64,000 nt of DNA from Nitrososphaerota archaeon (GCA_013287585.1 JABDDN010000005.1:1-64000); one strand, 5' to 3'. Counted from the first letter of the stretch, positions 8,498 through 18,192 are shown. Translations and numbers: made by a program. The notes: generated by a model not told the origin, from the sequence alone.

Positions 8498-8711
8498 TTA
8501 CTTCCTTCCTTGTACCCATAAAGATCAAAAAACATCCAATTCCAATCATACCTGCAGATATTTTTTCATTAGTGATCTCAGGAGATGTGAAAAAATCAGC
8601 AACAAATTCTGGACCCCAAATAAGCAAATTTCTAATAAGAATGATTCCGGCCATTACTATAAACAAAACCCCCATCGCAGTAAACCAATTTCTGTTACGT
8701 CTATAATACAA
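8484..8711 (-). CDS. Small membrane protein, two helices
   Basis: A 75-residue protein with a basic N-terminus (MYYRRNRNW), a first membrane helix at about 11-31 and a second at about 52-66 with GMIGIGCFLIFMG. It overlaps the PPOX-like gene by 14 bases on the same strand, which suggests coupled expression. An equally long + strand frame here (8488-8706) lacks membrane logic and looks like a shadow. Function unknown. Confidence 0.5.
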   Translation of the reverse strand: MYYRRNRNWFTAMGVLFIVMAGIILIRNLLIWGPEFVADFFTSPEITNEKISAGMIGIGCFLIFMGTRKEVNENM

Positions 8712-8737
8712 ATCTGATATTGGTTGGTTATTCTTGC

Positions 8738-9409
8738 TTAAATTATCTTTATTCCGGGGTTTTTCATTTTGTTTTTAATCATGGCATTCAAAAGAATAGG
8801 CGTTGCTATTTCGGCAAGATAAGAAAGCGAGCCAGGACCAAGTAATATGGGTCTTAGAGATTTTATCTCTTTAATGAGTTCGTTTACAGTATCTATAGAA
8901 TTTTGGTCATCTCCACATACAAAAATATCAGAATCCAAGATTAGTTTTGAATCTATCAGTTTTTTTTCTGATATGGTATGAAACGCGGCAACAAGCTTTG
9001 ATTTATTTTTCATATGTTTTTGTACAAGTTCAAACGCAGATGGTTTTTTTTCTATAAAAGAAATGAATTCAAATCCTGCATCAGTCTTTGTTAATGGAAC
9101 AATAGGTGATATGACAACACAACTATCTTTCACATATGGCAGCAACTGAGAACAAATTGAATCAATATTCTCATACGGAATTGATAAAACCAACACGTCG
9201 CTTTCTGTTGCAACAGAAAGATTGTCTTTTCCTGTTATGGTGCCGTTAAATGTTCCATATTGTTCAGAAGCATTTTTAGAATATTCAAGAGCTGATTCTG
9301 TCGCTCTCATAGAATCCCTTGAACCAATTAAAACATCATGATTTTTGCACCATCTAATAGCAAAGCCTTTTCCCATTCCTCCAGTTCCGCCTATAATTCC
9401 AATCTTCAT
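8738..9409 (-). CDS. npdG: NADPH-dependent F420 reductase
   Basis: The 223-residue protein begins with a Rossmann motif GGTGGMGKG (7-15) and contains GSRD near 30, the usual NADP-phosphate-binding region. LSIPYENI and SPIVPL follow, and the C-terminal half (AAFHTISEKKL, then a VCGDDQ strand and GPGSLSYLAEIATPILL) is typical of archaeal F420H2:NADP+ oxidoreductase. The enzyme moves hydride between F420 and NADP in the cytoplasm. Length is normal. It precedes the small membrane gene and the PPOX-like gene on the same strand, a plausible F420 cluster. Confidence 0.88.
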   Translation of the reverse strand: MKIGIIGGTGGMGKGFAIRWCKNHDVLIGSRDSMRATESALEYSKNASEQYGTFNGTITGKDNLSVATESDVLVLSIPYENIDSICSQLLPYVKDSCVVISPIVPLTKTDAGFEFISFIEKKPSAFELVQKHMKNKSKLVAAFHTISEKKLIDSKLILDSDIFVCGDDQNSIDTVNELIKEIKSLRPILLGPGSLSYLAEIATPILLNAMIKNKMKNPGIKII

Positions 9410-9463
9410 AAAATCATGCTCTGGTAATGTTATTATTATCTCTATTCAATATCGTTTGTAATA

Positions 9464-10084
9464 TTGTCCTTGATTATTTTTTTACGCCATGCGCAAGCTA
9501 CAAACAATGTCGAAAGAGTTCTTGCTGGACGATCTGAAGGAATTCCATTAACAGAACTTGGACTACAACAGGCAGAAAAAATAGCGACTTTTCTACAACC
9601 GCTCAAAATTTCTGCGATTTATTCTAGTCCTATAGAGCGTGCTATACATACAGCAAAAATAGTGTCTGATAAACTAAATCTTCAGTATGAGGTAGATCCG
9701 CGATTAACAGAGATTGAGATGGGAAGCTTCTCAGGAATGTTATATGAAGAAATGTTTGCTAAACATGGTAATATTTTTTTAAAATTTTATCAAGATAATC
9801 CTATAATAGAACAAAATGGTGTTGAACCCTTTTCTAGTGTAAAAAAAAGAATTCTTGATATGGTTAACTATTGTTCTCAGAAACATGACAATGAAAATAT
9901 TTTACTTGTAACTCATATGGATCCAATCAAAGCAATGATCTCAACAGTTTTACAGCTAAAACCAGAATCTTTATACGAATTGATCATTAGAAATGCATCT
10001 GCTACAATAATGAAAAAAGAACAATCCAACTTTTCTATGGTTGCTATAAATTCAATGAGCTCTGATAGATATCATATTGATTAA
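9464..10084 (+). CDS. Histidine phosphatase superfamily protein (phosphoglycerate-mutase-like)
   Basis: The 206-residue protein opens with the phosphohistidine motif LRHAQATNN (catalytic His9), where RHA replaces the common RHG. GIPLTELGLQQAEKIATFL follows, then IYSSPIERAIHTA near 50 and a second His in VTHMDPIKA near 150. These residues build the two-His phosphatase centre. Substrates in this family range from sugar phosphates to cobamide or nucleotide phosphates and cannot be assigned. The start is TTG at 9464. It is divergent from npdG. Confidence 0.82.
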   Translation: MSLIIFLRHAQATNNVERVLAGRSEGIPLTELGLQQAEKIATFLQPLKISAIYSSPIERAIHTAKIVSDKLNLQYEVDPRLTEIEMGSFSGMLYEEMFAKHGNIFLKFYQDNPIIEQNGVEPFSSVKKRILDMVNYCSQKHDNENILLVTHMDPIKAMISTVLQLKPESLYELIIRNASATIMKKEQSNFSMVAINSMSSDRYHID

Positions 10085-10187
10085 AAGAATGATTTTTGCA
10101 ATAAAGATAAAATCTTTTATTGATTATAATTTAGATGAATGAATTGTTCATATTTAACAGAACTAATATCTATGGGATGGAGTGATC

Positions 10188-11186
10188 ATGAATAGGTTGA
10201 AAACAGCAACTATACTTTTCTTCTTTTTGATACTGGTCACCAATTTATCTATGGTGCAAGCCTTTGCATTACAAATGTCTACTGACAAGCAAGTGTATTC
10301 AGATGGTCAACCTCTTTTGGTGTATGGAACGGCACTGCCAAATGAACCGTTAATTATAAGACTTTTTGCTCCTGATGGTACAATTGCAAAGTTTGATCAA
10401 ATTACTGCAGATAACAGCGGTGGCTTTGATCACATACTAATACGATGGCCTAATGCCACTACAAATTTTGCATATGGTACATATTCTGTAGAAACAATAG
10501 CGAGTGCAGAAAAAGGCATTTCCCAAAAAATTGATGTCAAGTTTGCTCAATCATCATCTCTTGTACAAATCCCAATACAAAGAACTCTTAGCACAATCGT
10601 TTTTGCACCGCAAACAGCGGCAGTAAATCAACCCATTAGAGTATTTGTCCAAGTAACAAGTGATGGGGTTTTGGTTGCAGGTTCTACCACAAAACTTCTG
10701 GGTACTTCACATGTACATCTACCTGATGGTACTGTAGTAAGTCTCGGTGATTCATTCCAAACACTTCATCAGGGAATTTACTATGTTGATTATACGCCAC
10801 CTGAGGAAGGAACCTATGTATTTCATATAACTGCCTTTGATCAAGGAAGTATATCTCAAGGGTCTGGAGTTACAGTTGTACTCAAGCAGAACATTGAGGG
10901 AATATCAAATCAAATAATAAAACTAAACTCAGTTTTGGATTCTACATCACAAGAACTAGATAAGTTAAAATCAGAAATCGGAGGTTTCGGTCAAGTATTA
11001 AACAGTAGTCAACAATCAGTAACTCAAGCGAATCAGCACATAAATCAAAGTGTAAGTTCCATGTCAGTATCTGTCAATAATCTCGAGGCAGCGTCAGGAC
11101 AATTTAATTCATTATTTCTTCCCGTTGTTGCATTGATAGCAATAATTATTGCATTGCAAATAACAATTCTTGCTAGGCGAAGATAA
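10188..11186 (+). CDS. Secreted/surface protein with Ig-like domains and coiled coil
   Basis: Starting at ATG 10188 (a GTG at 10182 is in frame), the product has an N-terminal signal or anchor helix (about 5-25 ending VQAFA). Two beta-sandwich-like segments follow (VYSDGQPLLVYGTALPNEPL; AVNQPIRVFVQVTSDGVLV), then a coiled-coil stretch at about 240-300 rich in Gln, Ser and Asn. A C-terminal membrane helix is capped by ARRR. The layout is that of an exported, membrane-tethered surface protein. The giant subtilase gene begins five bases after its stop, so the two probably share a transcript and may act together outside the cell. Confidence 0.72.
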   Translation: MNRLKTATILFFFLILVTNLSMVQAFALQMSTDKQVYSDGQPLLVYGTALPNEPLIIRLFAPDGTIAKFDQITADNSGGFDHILIRWPNATTNFAYGTYSVETIASAEKGISQKIDVKFAQSSSLVQIPIQRTLSTIVFAPQTAAVNQPIRVFVQVTSDGVLVAGSTTKLLGTSHVHLPDGTVVSLGDSFQTLHQGIYYVDYTPPEEGTYVFHITAFDQGSISQGSGVTVVLKQNIEGISNQIIKLNSVLDSTSQELDKLKSEIGGFGQVLNSSQQSVTQANQHINQSVSSMSVSVNNLEAASGQFNSLFLPVVALIAIIIALQITILARRR

Positions 11187-11191
11187 CAATA

Positions 11192-14100
11192 ATGGCAAAG
11201 AAAGGCTTTTTTGTCATTCAGGAATTAACAATTTTTTTAATTTTCACGCTACTTTTTTCTACAGTTGCAAAGCCAGCTTCTGCTTTTTATGATGTTGATC
11301 TTATCCACCCAAATCAGTCTGTTGATTTTGTAGAAAAATCTGGCATTATAACATTCTTGCCAGAGCCATATGAAAATCCTGTAAAAAGATATGTAGTCTT
11401 TGGTTCTGGTTCTATCTCAGATGTAAGATTAATTGCACATAACTTAATCTATGATACAATCTCAAAAAATGGTTTTTTTTCCGTAGGAGTTTTTTCTCAG
11501 AACGATATCTTGAATCTTAAATTAAAAGGATATACAGTAATTGAAGATTTTCCTTTAGAGTTTGATTTTTTAAATCAATTTAATACAAATGTGATTGTTC
11601 AAGAAGGATCTAGAGTAGGCAAGATCCTTGGTACTGAAGATGTTTATCAAAAATACGGCTATACTGGAAAAGGAATAACAATCGGAATCGTAGATACGGG
11701 AACAGATTTTTCAAACCCCGATGTTCGAGATTCTGTTGCACGTGACAAAAATAATGCCCCAGTTATGATTGACGCTGACGGTCAGGGACTAGTTTTAACA
11801 AATGCAACTTTCATCGCAAACATAAATGATAAAGGAATAATAAAAAACTACACTGCAACAATTCCAAAAAACATTACTTCTAACATTTATGTGAATTCTA
11901 AGGGAGTATTTTTGAACCTCAACAAAAATGGGAATGGTACTAATATTCAAGTTTTCAACTCAATGTATCCTAAAGGCGGTAGTGGTCCTGTTCTTACTGG
12001 CACTACATCAAGCGACTATAAAATTGGAAAGAATAGTAAAAGTTTCATAATTTCAAAAAGTGGAATATACCACTTTGGTGTGATTTATGAAAATGTTTTA
12101 CAGGGTCAATCTTCACGCTTGCAACTTGTTCCAGTGCTTGTAGTTGATTCCAAAATAGCAGGTTTGTATGATACCGTAATACCTGACATGTCTGATTCCT
12201 GGAAAGATTTTACTCGTTTTGATCTATCTTTAGGTAGTGCTCCACAATATGATTATGATTTTACAGATGAGACTCCCATTACTTTGGGAAATGGAAAAGA
12301 ATTTCTTGTATATGGTTCAAACAATGATGGAAAATTAGATTATAGCGCAGGTACTGTTGGTGCACGAGTACTTGATGTTTATGGAGTGATAGCAAAATCA
12401 CCAATGATTGATAAAAAAATTGGTGCAACCAATGGGACTCTATTGGTTCCAATCGATACAAAAGGAAATTACTTTGGTGTGATGTATGATTTTCAAGGTC
12501 ATGGAACTTCTACAGCTGCGTCAATAGCATCAAAAGGAATTGAAAAGTATGATATTTACGGTAACACTACAAAGTATTCTCTAAGAGGTGTAGCACCTGG
12601 AGCAAAAATCGTTCCAATCAAAGCACTGTGGTTTGGTGATGCAGTGTATGGTTGGCTGTGGGCTGCTGGATTTAATCAAGAAAAAAATGCTTGGGTCTTT
12701 GACGGAAAACCTAGAGTTGACATACTGTCAAATAGCTGGGGGATCTCTACTTTTCCGATTCTACAATCAGTGCCAGGGCTTGACATACAATCTCTATTGT
12801 TAAGTGCACTTGAAGTACCAGGTTCTCTTGACAAAAACTATCCGGGTATACTTGTAGTGAGTAGTGCAGGAAATGCAGGACATGGATATGGAACTTTGGG
12901 GACTCCAGATGCTGCACCATATGCATTGACAATAGGAGCTGTAACAAACAATGTGTACATTGGTTCTGGTTCGTTTAAGAATCAACCAAGATTTGGAAAT
13001 AGCACTTATTTCTCAGGTGATGTTGCAGGTTTTTCAAGTAGAGGACCTAGCTTAGTAGGTGATCCAAAACCTGATTTGATGGGAATTGGTGAATACAGCT
13101 TTACTCCAACAAGTGTTACAAAATATAACAAAAATGCAACTGATCCATTTGCACTTTTTGGCGGAACAAGTTTGGCAGCTCCACTTGTTGCTGGTTCTGC
13201 AGCTGTGTTGATGGAAAGTCTAAAACAGAAAGGCGAACAATATGATACATTTAAAATAGAAAATATTCTGATGTCAACCGCAACTGATCTGAAAAATGAT
13301 CCATTTACACAAGGATCTGGATTAGTAAATGTAACAAATGCTATAAATTTTGTTAAGGGAAAAGATGATACATTTATTGTATATAACAATGAGTCATACT
13401 CTAACATAAAAAAGATCTTAGACGTTCCAATTAAAGCATTGAATTCATCTTCGATGGGATTGGAAAGATTCCAATTAAACAATAATTCTTTTCCACAAAC
13501 TTCGTGGTTTGGAGGCAGACTGCTTCCTGGTGATAGAACATCTGCCACCTTTACTATTGAAAACCCAACAAACAAAACACTTGAAATTAAAATAGCACCA
13601 AAAGTTCTTGAATTGATCAAGAAGTCACAATACAATGACACTACTATTGTACATCTACAAGATCCTCTGTTGAATAAACCTGGAGTCTATAGACCAAATT
13701 ATGTACCTCTTGAAAATGTAAAAGATCATTTTGATCTGCATTCTTTCTTCCAAGAATCAAAACCTATTCCAAATGATGCATCATTGATGATCCTTGATCT
13801 CAACTTTCCATTTTCAGATTTTTTGAATATGTCATCTAAAATGTACGCTGACGATATCAAGATTTCATCTCTTTACCTATATGATTGGAACGACAAAAAT
13901 AAAGACGGTAAACCTGACTACACAGAACTTTCTATGGTAAACAGAGGAGGATCATGGGGAACAGTTCAACAACTACAAGTCTCAGATCCTAATTTGAAAA
14001 TCAAACATGTTCCACTAGTTGGTGTGTACCCTGTCCCAACAAGATTTTCTTATTGGCAGGGAGATACAAAGAAAAACTCTACCTCAATGGATTATACCAT

Positions 14101-15475
14101 TACTGCTAGTTATTATAAAAAACAAAATTGGAATGATATATGGGTAAACTATAATGATATACAAGTTGCACCGTACAGTTCCACTCAAGTGGTGGCAACA
14201 CTTGTTGTACCGTTAGATTCCATGCCTGGTATTCATCAAGGATTTCTTTCATTCAAAGATAGTTTACATGAAGTTAATGTTCCAGTTTCCTTTGGAGTCT
14301 TAAAGAAACTTCAACCAAAAGATTTGCCTACTGTTATACAAAGTACGCAAAATGGTGATGTATTATATGGAAATGGATACATTGGTGGTGCGTTTGACAT
14401 GGCAAATAGGTATAACGCAGGTGATTGGAGACAATATTATTTTGATGTTCAAGACAGAACAATAAATGCAGCTTCATTAAATATTTCGTGGGAAAATAAG
14501 GACACAAATCTATCTGTGTTTGTAGTAGATCCTCAAGGAAGAATTGTACAGACAAATGTTCCAGCAGGAATATTAGGACAATTTCAGGGTTGGCCAACTG
14601 GTGATTGGCTTGGTACTAGCACTCCATTTAGTGAAGGTGGAGGATTTTATCCTATAAAAAACAAAGATGCAACATCAACCATATTGTATGCCCCAATTAA
14701 TCAGACTGGAACATATTCCATTTTAATGCACTCAACTTTGTTTGGAGGACAATCTGTAGCTGAACCATTAACAATAACTGCAAAATTCTCTACTATTCTA
14801 CCTGATGAAAATGGTCCAAAAATACAATTTGGTATACCTGAGTTTATTAATAATACATTCAAAATTCAACCAAAAATAATAGGAGAAGATATTGACAGCA
14901 TAAAATATTATCTTGATGGGGTTGGACCACAAAAATTTAATGAAACCATATTCTCGATCATACCTCAACAACTGACTGAAGGTGCGCATATTATTAGATT
15001 AGTTGTAACAGATACAGTTGGACACACAATATCAAAGGAATCTCTATTTACTATTGATAATACTGCACCTGAAATCATTTTCAAATCTTTAACAAATGGT
15101 TCAACCATCTCAAACATATTCATAATAGATCTTCAAATAAACGAACAGAATCTTTTAGATCATGGAGGAATAACAGTTATTCTACCACACCAAAAAATAT
15201 TGGATAAGAATTCTGTACCATTTGATACAAGAACATTAGAAAATGGAAAATATGACATCACGGTTTTAGCAATAGACAAGGCAGGAAATAAAGCATCACA
15301 GACGATAATAGTACACATTGACAATAATGCTATAAGTAAAATATTCTCTCCAGAAAGAAATGGATCGTCTAATGAAATTTACTATACATTAACAGAAATA
15401 ATAATTGGGATTTCTGCAGCAACTGCCATAATTATAATTACTTTCAAAAAATTCAAAATTTCGAAGCGAAGTTAG
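11192..15475 (+). CDS. Large membrane-anchored subtilisin-family (S8) serine protease
   Basis: The 1427-residue protein has an N-terminal export signal (about 8-31, cut near ASA) and a subtilase domain with the full triad: Asp168 in GIVDTGTDF, His437 in FQGHGTSTAA and Ser660 in GGTSLAAPLVAG. The oxyanion Asn lies in SSAGNAGHGYGT. An insert of about 230 residues separates Asp and His, as in pyrolysin or tripeptidyl-peptidase-like S8 enzymes. Residues 760-1370 are beta-rich modules including Ig-like or PKD-like repeats (ENGKYDITVLAIDKAGN). A C-terminal membrane helix at about 1400-1418 ends in a lysine-rich tail. It should act on the cell surface. Co-transcription with the preceding gene is likely. 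Confidence 0.9.
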   Translation: MAKKGFFVIQELTIFLIFTLLFSTVAKPASAFYDVDLIHPNQSVDFVEKSGIITFLPEPYENPVKRYVVFGSGSISDVRLIAHNLIYDTISKNGFFSVGVFSQNDILNLKLKGYTVIEDFPLEFDFLNQFNTNVIVQEGSRVGKILGTEDVYQKYGYTGKGITIGIVDTGTDFSNPDVRDSVARDKNNAPVMIDADGQGLVLTNATFIANINDKGIIKNYTATIPKNITSNIYVNSKGVFLNLNKNGNGTNIQVFNSMYPKGGSGPVLTGTTSSDYKIGKNSKSFIISKSGIYHFGVIYENVLQGQSSRLQLVPVLVVDSKIAGLYDTVIPDMSDSWKDFTRFDLSLGSAPQYDYDFTDETPITLGNGKEFLVYGSNNDGKLDYSAGTVGARVLDVYGVIAKSPMIDKKIGATNGTLLVPIDTKGNYFGVMYDFQGHGTSTAASIASKGIEKYDIYGNTTKYSLRGVAPGAKIVPIKALWFGDAVYGWLWAAGFNQEKNAWVFDGKPRVDILSNSWGISTFPILQSVPGLDIQSLLLSALEVPGSLDKNYPGILVVSSAGNAGHGYGTLGTPDAAPYALTIGAVTNNVYIGSGSFKNQPRFGNSTYFSGDVAGFSSRGPSLVGDPKPDLMGIGEYSFTPTSVTKYNKNATDPFALFGGTSLAAPLVAGSAAVLMESLKQKGEQYDTFKIENILMSTATDLKNDPFTQGSGLVNVTNAINFVKGKDDTFIVYNNESYSNIKKILDVPIKALNSSSMGLERFQLNNNSFPQTSWFGGRLLPGDRTSATFTIENPTNKTLEIKIAPKVLELIKKSQYNDTTIVHLQDPLLNKPGVYRPNYVPLENVKDHFDLHSFFQESKPIPNDASLMILDLNFPFSDFLNMSSKMYADDIKISSLYLYDWNDKNKDGKPDYTELSMVNRGGSWGTVQQLQVSDPNLKIKHVPLVGVYPVPTRFSYWQGDTKKNSTSMDYTITASYYKKQNWNDIWVNYNDIQVAPYSSTQVVATLVVPLDSMPGIHQGFLSFKDSLHEVNVPVSFGVLKKLQPKDLPTVIQSTQNGDVLYGNGYIGGAFDMANRYNAGDWRQYYFDVQDRTINAASLNISWENKDTNLSVFVVDPQGRIVQTNVPAGILGQFQGWPTGDWLGTSTPFSEGGGFYPIKNKDATSTILYAPINQTGTYSILMHSTLFGGQSVAEPLTITAKFSTILPDENGPKIQFGIPEFINNTFKIQPKIIGEDIDSIKYYLDGVGPQKFNETIFSIIPQQLTEGAHIIRLVVTDTVGHTISKESLFTIDNTAPEIIFKSLTNGSTISNIFIIDLQINEQNLLDHGGITVILPHQKILDKNSVPFDTRTLENGKYDITVLAIDKAGNKASQTIIVHIDNNAISKIFSPERNGSSNEIYYTLTEIIIGISAATAIIIITFKKFKISKRS

Positions 15476-15481
15476 ACAAGG

Positions 15482-15489
15482 TTTATATG
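15482..15489 (+). promoter_or_regulatory. TATA-like box for the Rieske/cytochrome b operon
   Basis: TTTATATG is centred about 29 bases before the ATG at 15515. It lies just after the subtilase stop and fits a leaderless archaeal promoter. Confidence 0.55.
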
Positions 15490-15514
15490 CAATTTTTTCA
15501 AAAACGAAAGCTAG

Positions 15515-16126
15515 ATGTCTGAACAGGATTCTGGAACTAGGAATGTTCTGTCTAGGCGTGATTTTTTAAAGTTATTGGCAGCTGCAGGAACTGCTCTTAC
15601 GTTTACTCCTTTTGTTCCTTGGGGCCAATTCATGCCAAATCCTTCAAATACCGTTCTGCAAAAAGCTCAAGTTATGCTACCAGATGGCACTCAAGCAAAC
15701 GTAAAAACTTTCCCAAAAAATAGCTCTCAAGTAGTTACTTATCCATTAACTGGAGATTCAGTTCTTGATCAAGAAGCGTTCAGAAAATGGCAGTTTATCA
15801 GACTCCCATCAGAACTTGGTGGAGACACAGAAGATGTTAGTGCTTTTCGTGTGTATAGTATGGTGTGTTTACATTTATGGTGTCTTTGGAAATACTGGCC
15901 TCAAGAAGGAAGAAAAAGAGGAGAATGTCCATGTCATGGAAGCATGTACAATCCGCTTACCGGCAAAGCTTTTGCAGGACCGGCATCACTCCAAGCTCCG
16001 CCCTCAAATGTTCTTGCAACATTATACCTTGAGGCAGATAATGATGGAAATTTATGGTTTCTACCAGCTAAATGGGACATAAATGTTAATGGAATTATAG
16101 GATATGGTCGCATCCTTAAAACGTAG
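15515..16126 (+). CDS. Rieske iron-sulfur protein of a cytochrome bc-type complex
   Basis: The 203-residue protein has a twin-arginine signal (SRRDFLK, Arg14-Arg15) with a hydrophobic anchor at about 19-33. Its Rieske centre is complete: Cys118-Leu-His120 and Cys138-x-x-His141 bind the [2Fe-2S] cluster, with Cys123 and Cys140 placed for the usual disulfide. The insertion between the two boxes is short (14 residues from Cys123). It should take electrons from quinol and pass them outward to a copper carrier. Its 3' end overlaps the cytochrome b start by 23 bases. Confidence 0.92.
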   Translation: MSEQDSGTRNVLSRRDFLKLLAAAGTALTFTPFVPWGQFMPNPSNTVLQKAQVMLPDGTQANVKTFPKNSSQVVTYPLTGDSVLDQEAFRKWQFIRLPSELGGDTEDVSAFRVYSMVCLHLWCLWKYWPQEGRKRGECPCHGSMYNPLTGKAFAGPASLQAPPSNVLATLYLEADNDGNLWFLPAKWDINVNGIIGYGRILKT

Positions 16127-17666
16127 AAACGGTCTAGTAGATCTCTTCTACTGGATTTGGGATGGATTTGAAAGAACCATTTTCATTGGAACTAAATTTT
16201 CATTTCCTGCAAGATTTGTAAGTCCATTTGGATTTCTTGGAATGCTTACATTTGTAACTTTTATCATCTTGGGAATTTCTGGAGCACTTTTGATGTTTTA
16301 TTATGAACCAATACTAGATAGAGCATGGGACAGTGTTGCAAAAATAAACAATACAGTTCCATTTGGTTTTATGATAAGAAATATTCATTATCATGCATCT
16401 AACGCAATGGTTCTTTTAGCAGTATTACACATGTATTATCAATACTTTAGCGGAAGATACAAGATAAGAAACGAACTCATCTGGTTTACTGGAGTCATTC
16501 TTGGTACAGTGACAATCCTTGAAGCTTTTACAGGTTATGATATAATATTTAGTGAACGAGCTGAACTTGCACTCAGTATCGCTGCGTCACTTACAAACTC
16601 TATACCGGTAGCAGGACCAACTATACGTGATGCCATGTTTGGCTCGGGATTTGCAGACTTTATTTTACGATTCTATACACAACATGTATTTGTTTTACCA
16701 ATAGTAATGCTAGGTCTAATGGCAGTACACATGCCACGATTTTTGGTCTTTGATATTCCGATGGTAATGGCAATTTCTGGTGCCATATTTATCACAGGTG
16801 GAGTCTTTCCAGTTGATCTTGGTTCCAAATTTCAACCCACAGTACCTCCTGGTATTACTGTACCAGAATGGTATCTTACAGGAATTTACGCATTTCTTAG
16901 GACACAATATGACAAATTTGTAACTGGAGTAGCTTGGCCTGCAATGTTTATCATAGCTCTTGCTTTGACTCCGTTTATTGACAGGTACAAAAAATTCTCG
17001 TGGAAGGACAGACCTATCATTACAGCATTTGGAATAACGGGAATAGCTCAGGTTATGGTGACCACATACTGGGGATTCTATATTTCGCCAGACGCAACAA
17101 AAGCGCTTGTAGCTAGGCTTGTCATAGATCCTGTATTCTTTTATACAGTAATGTTATTGCTGGTTCCAATTGGATTTGGTTTCTCATATATGATGATTAA
17201 GCTTGCCAAAGAAGCTGAAAGAAAAGCAAAGCTTGTAGCATCAAAAGGACCACATAAAGTAGCTCAAATAAACTTGTCAGGAAAATGGATCAATTGGCTT
17301 ATTGTTGCACTTTTAGCATTCCAAGTTTATCTTAACATTGCAGCATACAATGCAGCATTATCTGGAATGAAAAACTTTTCACTCTTTCTAGTAGGATTGA
17401 TTTTAATGGTATTTGCTGGCATGTTCCATCTTTACAGACACGGACTAAGTGAAGCAAAGAAAATTCCAACTCCCCCGCCACAAGCAGCTACTGAAATTCC
17501 AAAACCAATAGGTGCTTCGCCAGACTCTGCTACAACACTTCTTGGAAAAGAAAATTCATCGTCAATAACAGCCTCTAATGCTGTACCAGCTCCTGAAATA
17601 AAAACTGCAAATCTAGAAAATGTCAGAGAACCAACGGTTGGAACATCTGATCTTAAAAAGCCATAA
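16104..17666 (+). CDS. Cytochrome b/b6-like subunit of complex III
   Basis: The 520-residue membrane protein carries both haem-ligand pairs of cytochrome b: His95 and His109 (spacing 14) and His194 and His209 (spacing 15). The quinol-site PEWY motif is at 254-257. The 15-residue second spacing matches the b6 type, and here b6-like and subunit-IV-like halves are fused in one chain. After about residue 380 there is extra hydrophobic sequence and then a Pro/Ala/Ser-rich tail of about 60 residues. Partners are the Rieske protein upstream and the cupredoxin downstream. Together they form a quinol:cupredoxin oxidoreductase. Confidence 0.92.
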   Translation: MVASLKRRNGLVDLFYWIWDGFERTIFIGTKFSFPARFVSPFGFLGMLTFVTFIILGISGALLMFYYEPILDRAWDSVAKINNTVPFGFMIRNIHYHASNAMVLLAVLHMYYQYFSGRYKIRNELIWFTGVILGTVTILEAFTGYDIIFSERAELALSIAASLTNSIPVAGPTIRDAMFGSGFADFILRFYTQHVFVLPIVMLGLMAVHMPRFLVFDIPMVMAISGAIFITGGVFPVDLGSKFQPTVPPGITVPEWYLTGIYAFLRTQYDKFVTGVAWPAMFIIALALTPFIDRYKKFSWKDRPIITAFGITGIAQVMVTTYWGFYISPDATKALVARLVIDPVFFYTVMLLLVPIGFGFSYMMIKLAKEAERKAKLVASKGPHKVAQINLSGKWINWLIVALLAFQVYLNIAAYNAALSGMKNFSLFLVGLILMVFAGMFHLYRHGLSEAKKIPTPPPQAATEIPKPIGASPDSATTLLGKENSSSITASNAVPAPEIKTANLENVREPTVGTSDLKKP

Positions 17667-17695
17667 ATTATTTTCTAATTCACACGATCGAATAA

Positions 17696-17704
17696 CTTTA
17701 TATG
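17696..17704 (+). promoter_or_regulatory. TATA-like box for the cupredoxin gene
   Basis: CTTTATATG is centred about 28 bases upstream of TTG 17728. The spacing argues that the cupredoxin starts there on a leaderless transcript, rather than at the upstream in-frame codon 17620 inside cytochrome b. Confidence 0.5.
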
Positions 17705-17727
17705 ACAAACAAAAAAATTATTATCAG

Positions 17728-18192
17728 TTGAGCCTTCCAAGTTCAAGTCATGCGTACGGGATAGGACTAATTGCAGTTATAGTTGGGGCTGCTGTTGGAG
17801 TTTCATATTATCAATTATATTTCGTTCCAGAATATAATGCAAAACCACATATTGATCCAAAAATTCTACAGGCTATTCAGACAACAATAGCTATTGCAAA
17901 AGGTTCAGTAGATACGACCCAAACGCAAAACTTTGTGCCAAAAATACAAACTGTTCAATTAGGAATTGATAATCTATTGGTGTGGCAAAATAACGATGAT
18001 GCGGGTCATTATGTTACCCCTGTGAAACCATTCAAAGATCTCTACAGTGGAGACTTTGGTTCTGATGCAATATTGTCTGGTAAGAGTTACACTTTCTTAT
18101 TCACACAAGAAGGAACTATACCCTATTACTGTAAAGTTCATCCTTGGATGACGGGCGAGATTGACATTGTGCATGGTGCTACAACTTCTTAA
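17728..18192 (+). CDS. Membrane-anchored cupredoxin (plastocyanin-like)
   Basis: Starting at TTG 17728 gives 154 residues with an N-terminal membrane helix (about 10-32) and one blue-copper domain facing outward. Type 1 copper ligands are visible: His94 in AGHYVTP, then Cys135, His138 and Met141 in YYCKVHPWM. Such proteins replace cytochrome c in ammonia-oxidising archaea and carry electrons from the bc complex to the terminal oxidase. Its position right after cytochrome b supports that role. The frame is open back to 17620, but that region is cytochrome b coding sequence. Confidence 0.88.
   Translation: MSLPSSSHAYGIGLIAVIVGAAVGVSYYQLYFVPEYNAKPHIDPKILQAIQTTIAIAKGSVDTTQTQNFVPKIQTVQLGIDNLLVWQNNDDAGHYVTPVKPFKDLYSGDFGSDAILSGKSYTFLFTQEGTIPYYCKVHPWMTGEIDIVHGATTS

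Noticed and set aside
8488-8706. 72-codon + strand frame opposite the small membrane gene
   Set aside because: The minus strand gives two proper membrane helices and overlaps its neighbour as in an operon.
13006-13641. 211-codon antisense frame inside the subtilase
   Set aside because: It covers the catalytic Ser region of the subtilase, which is clearly the coding strand.
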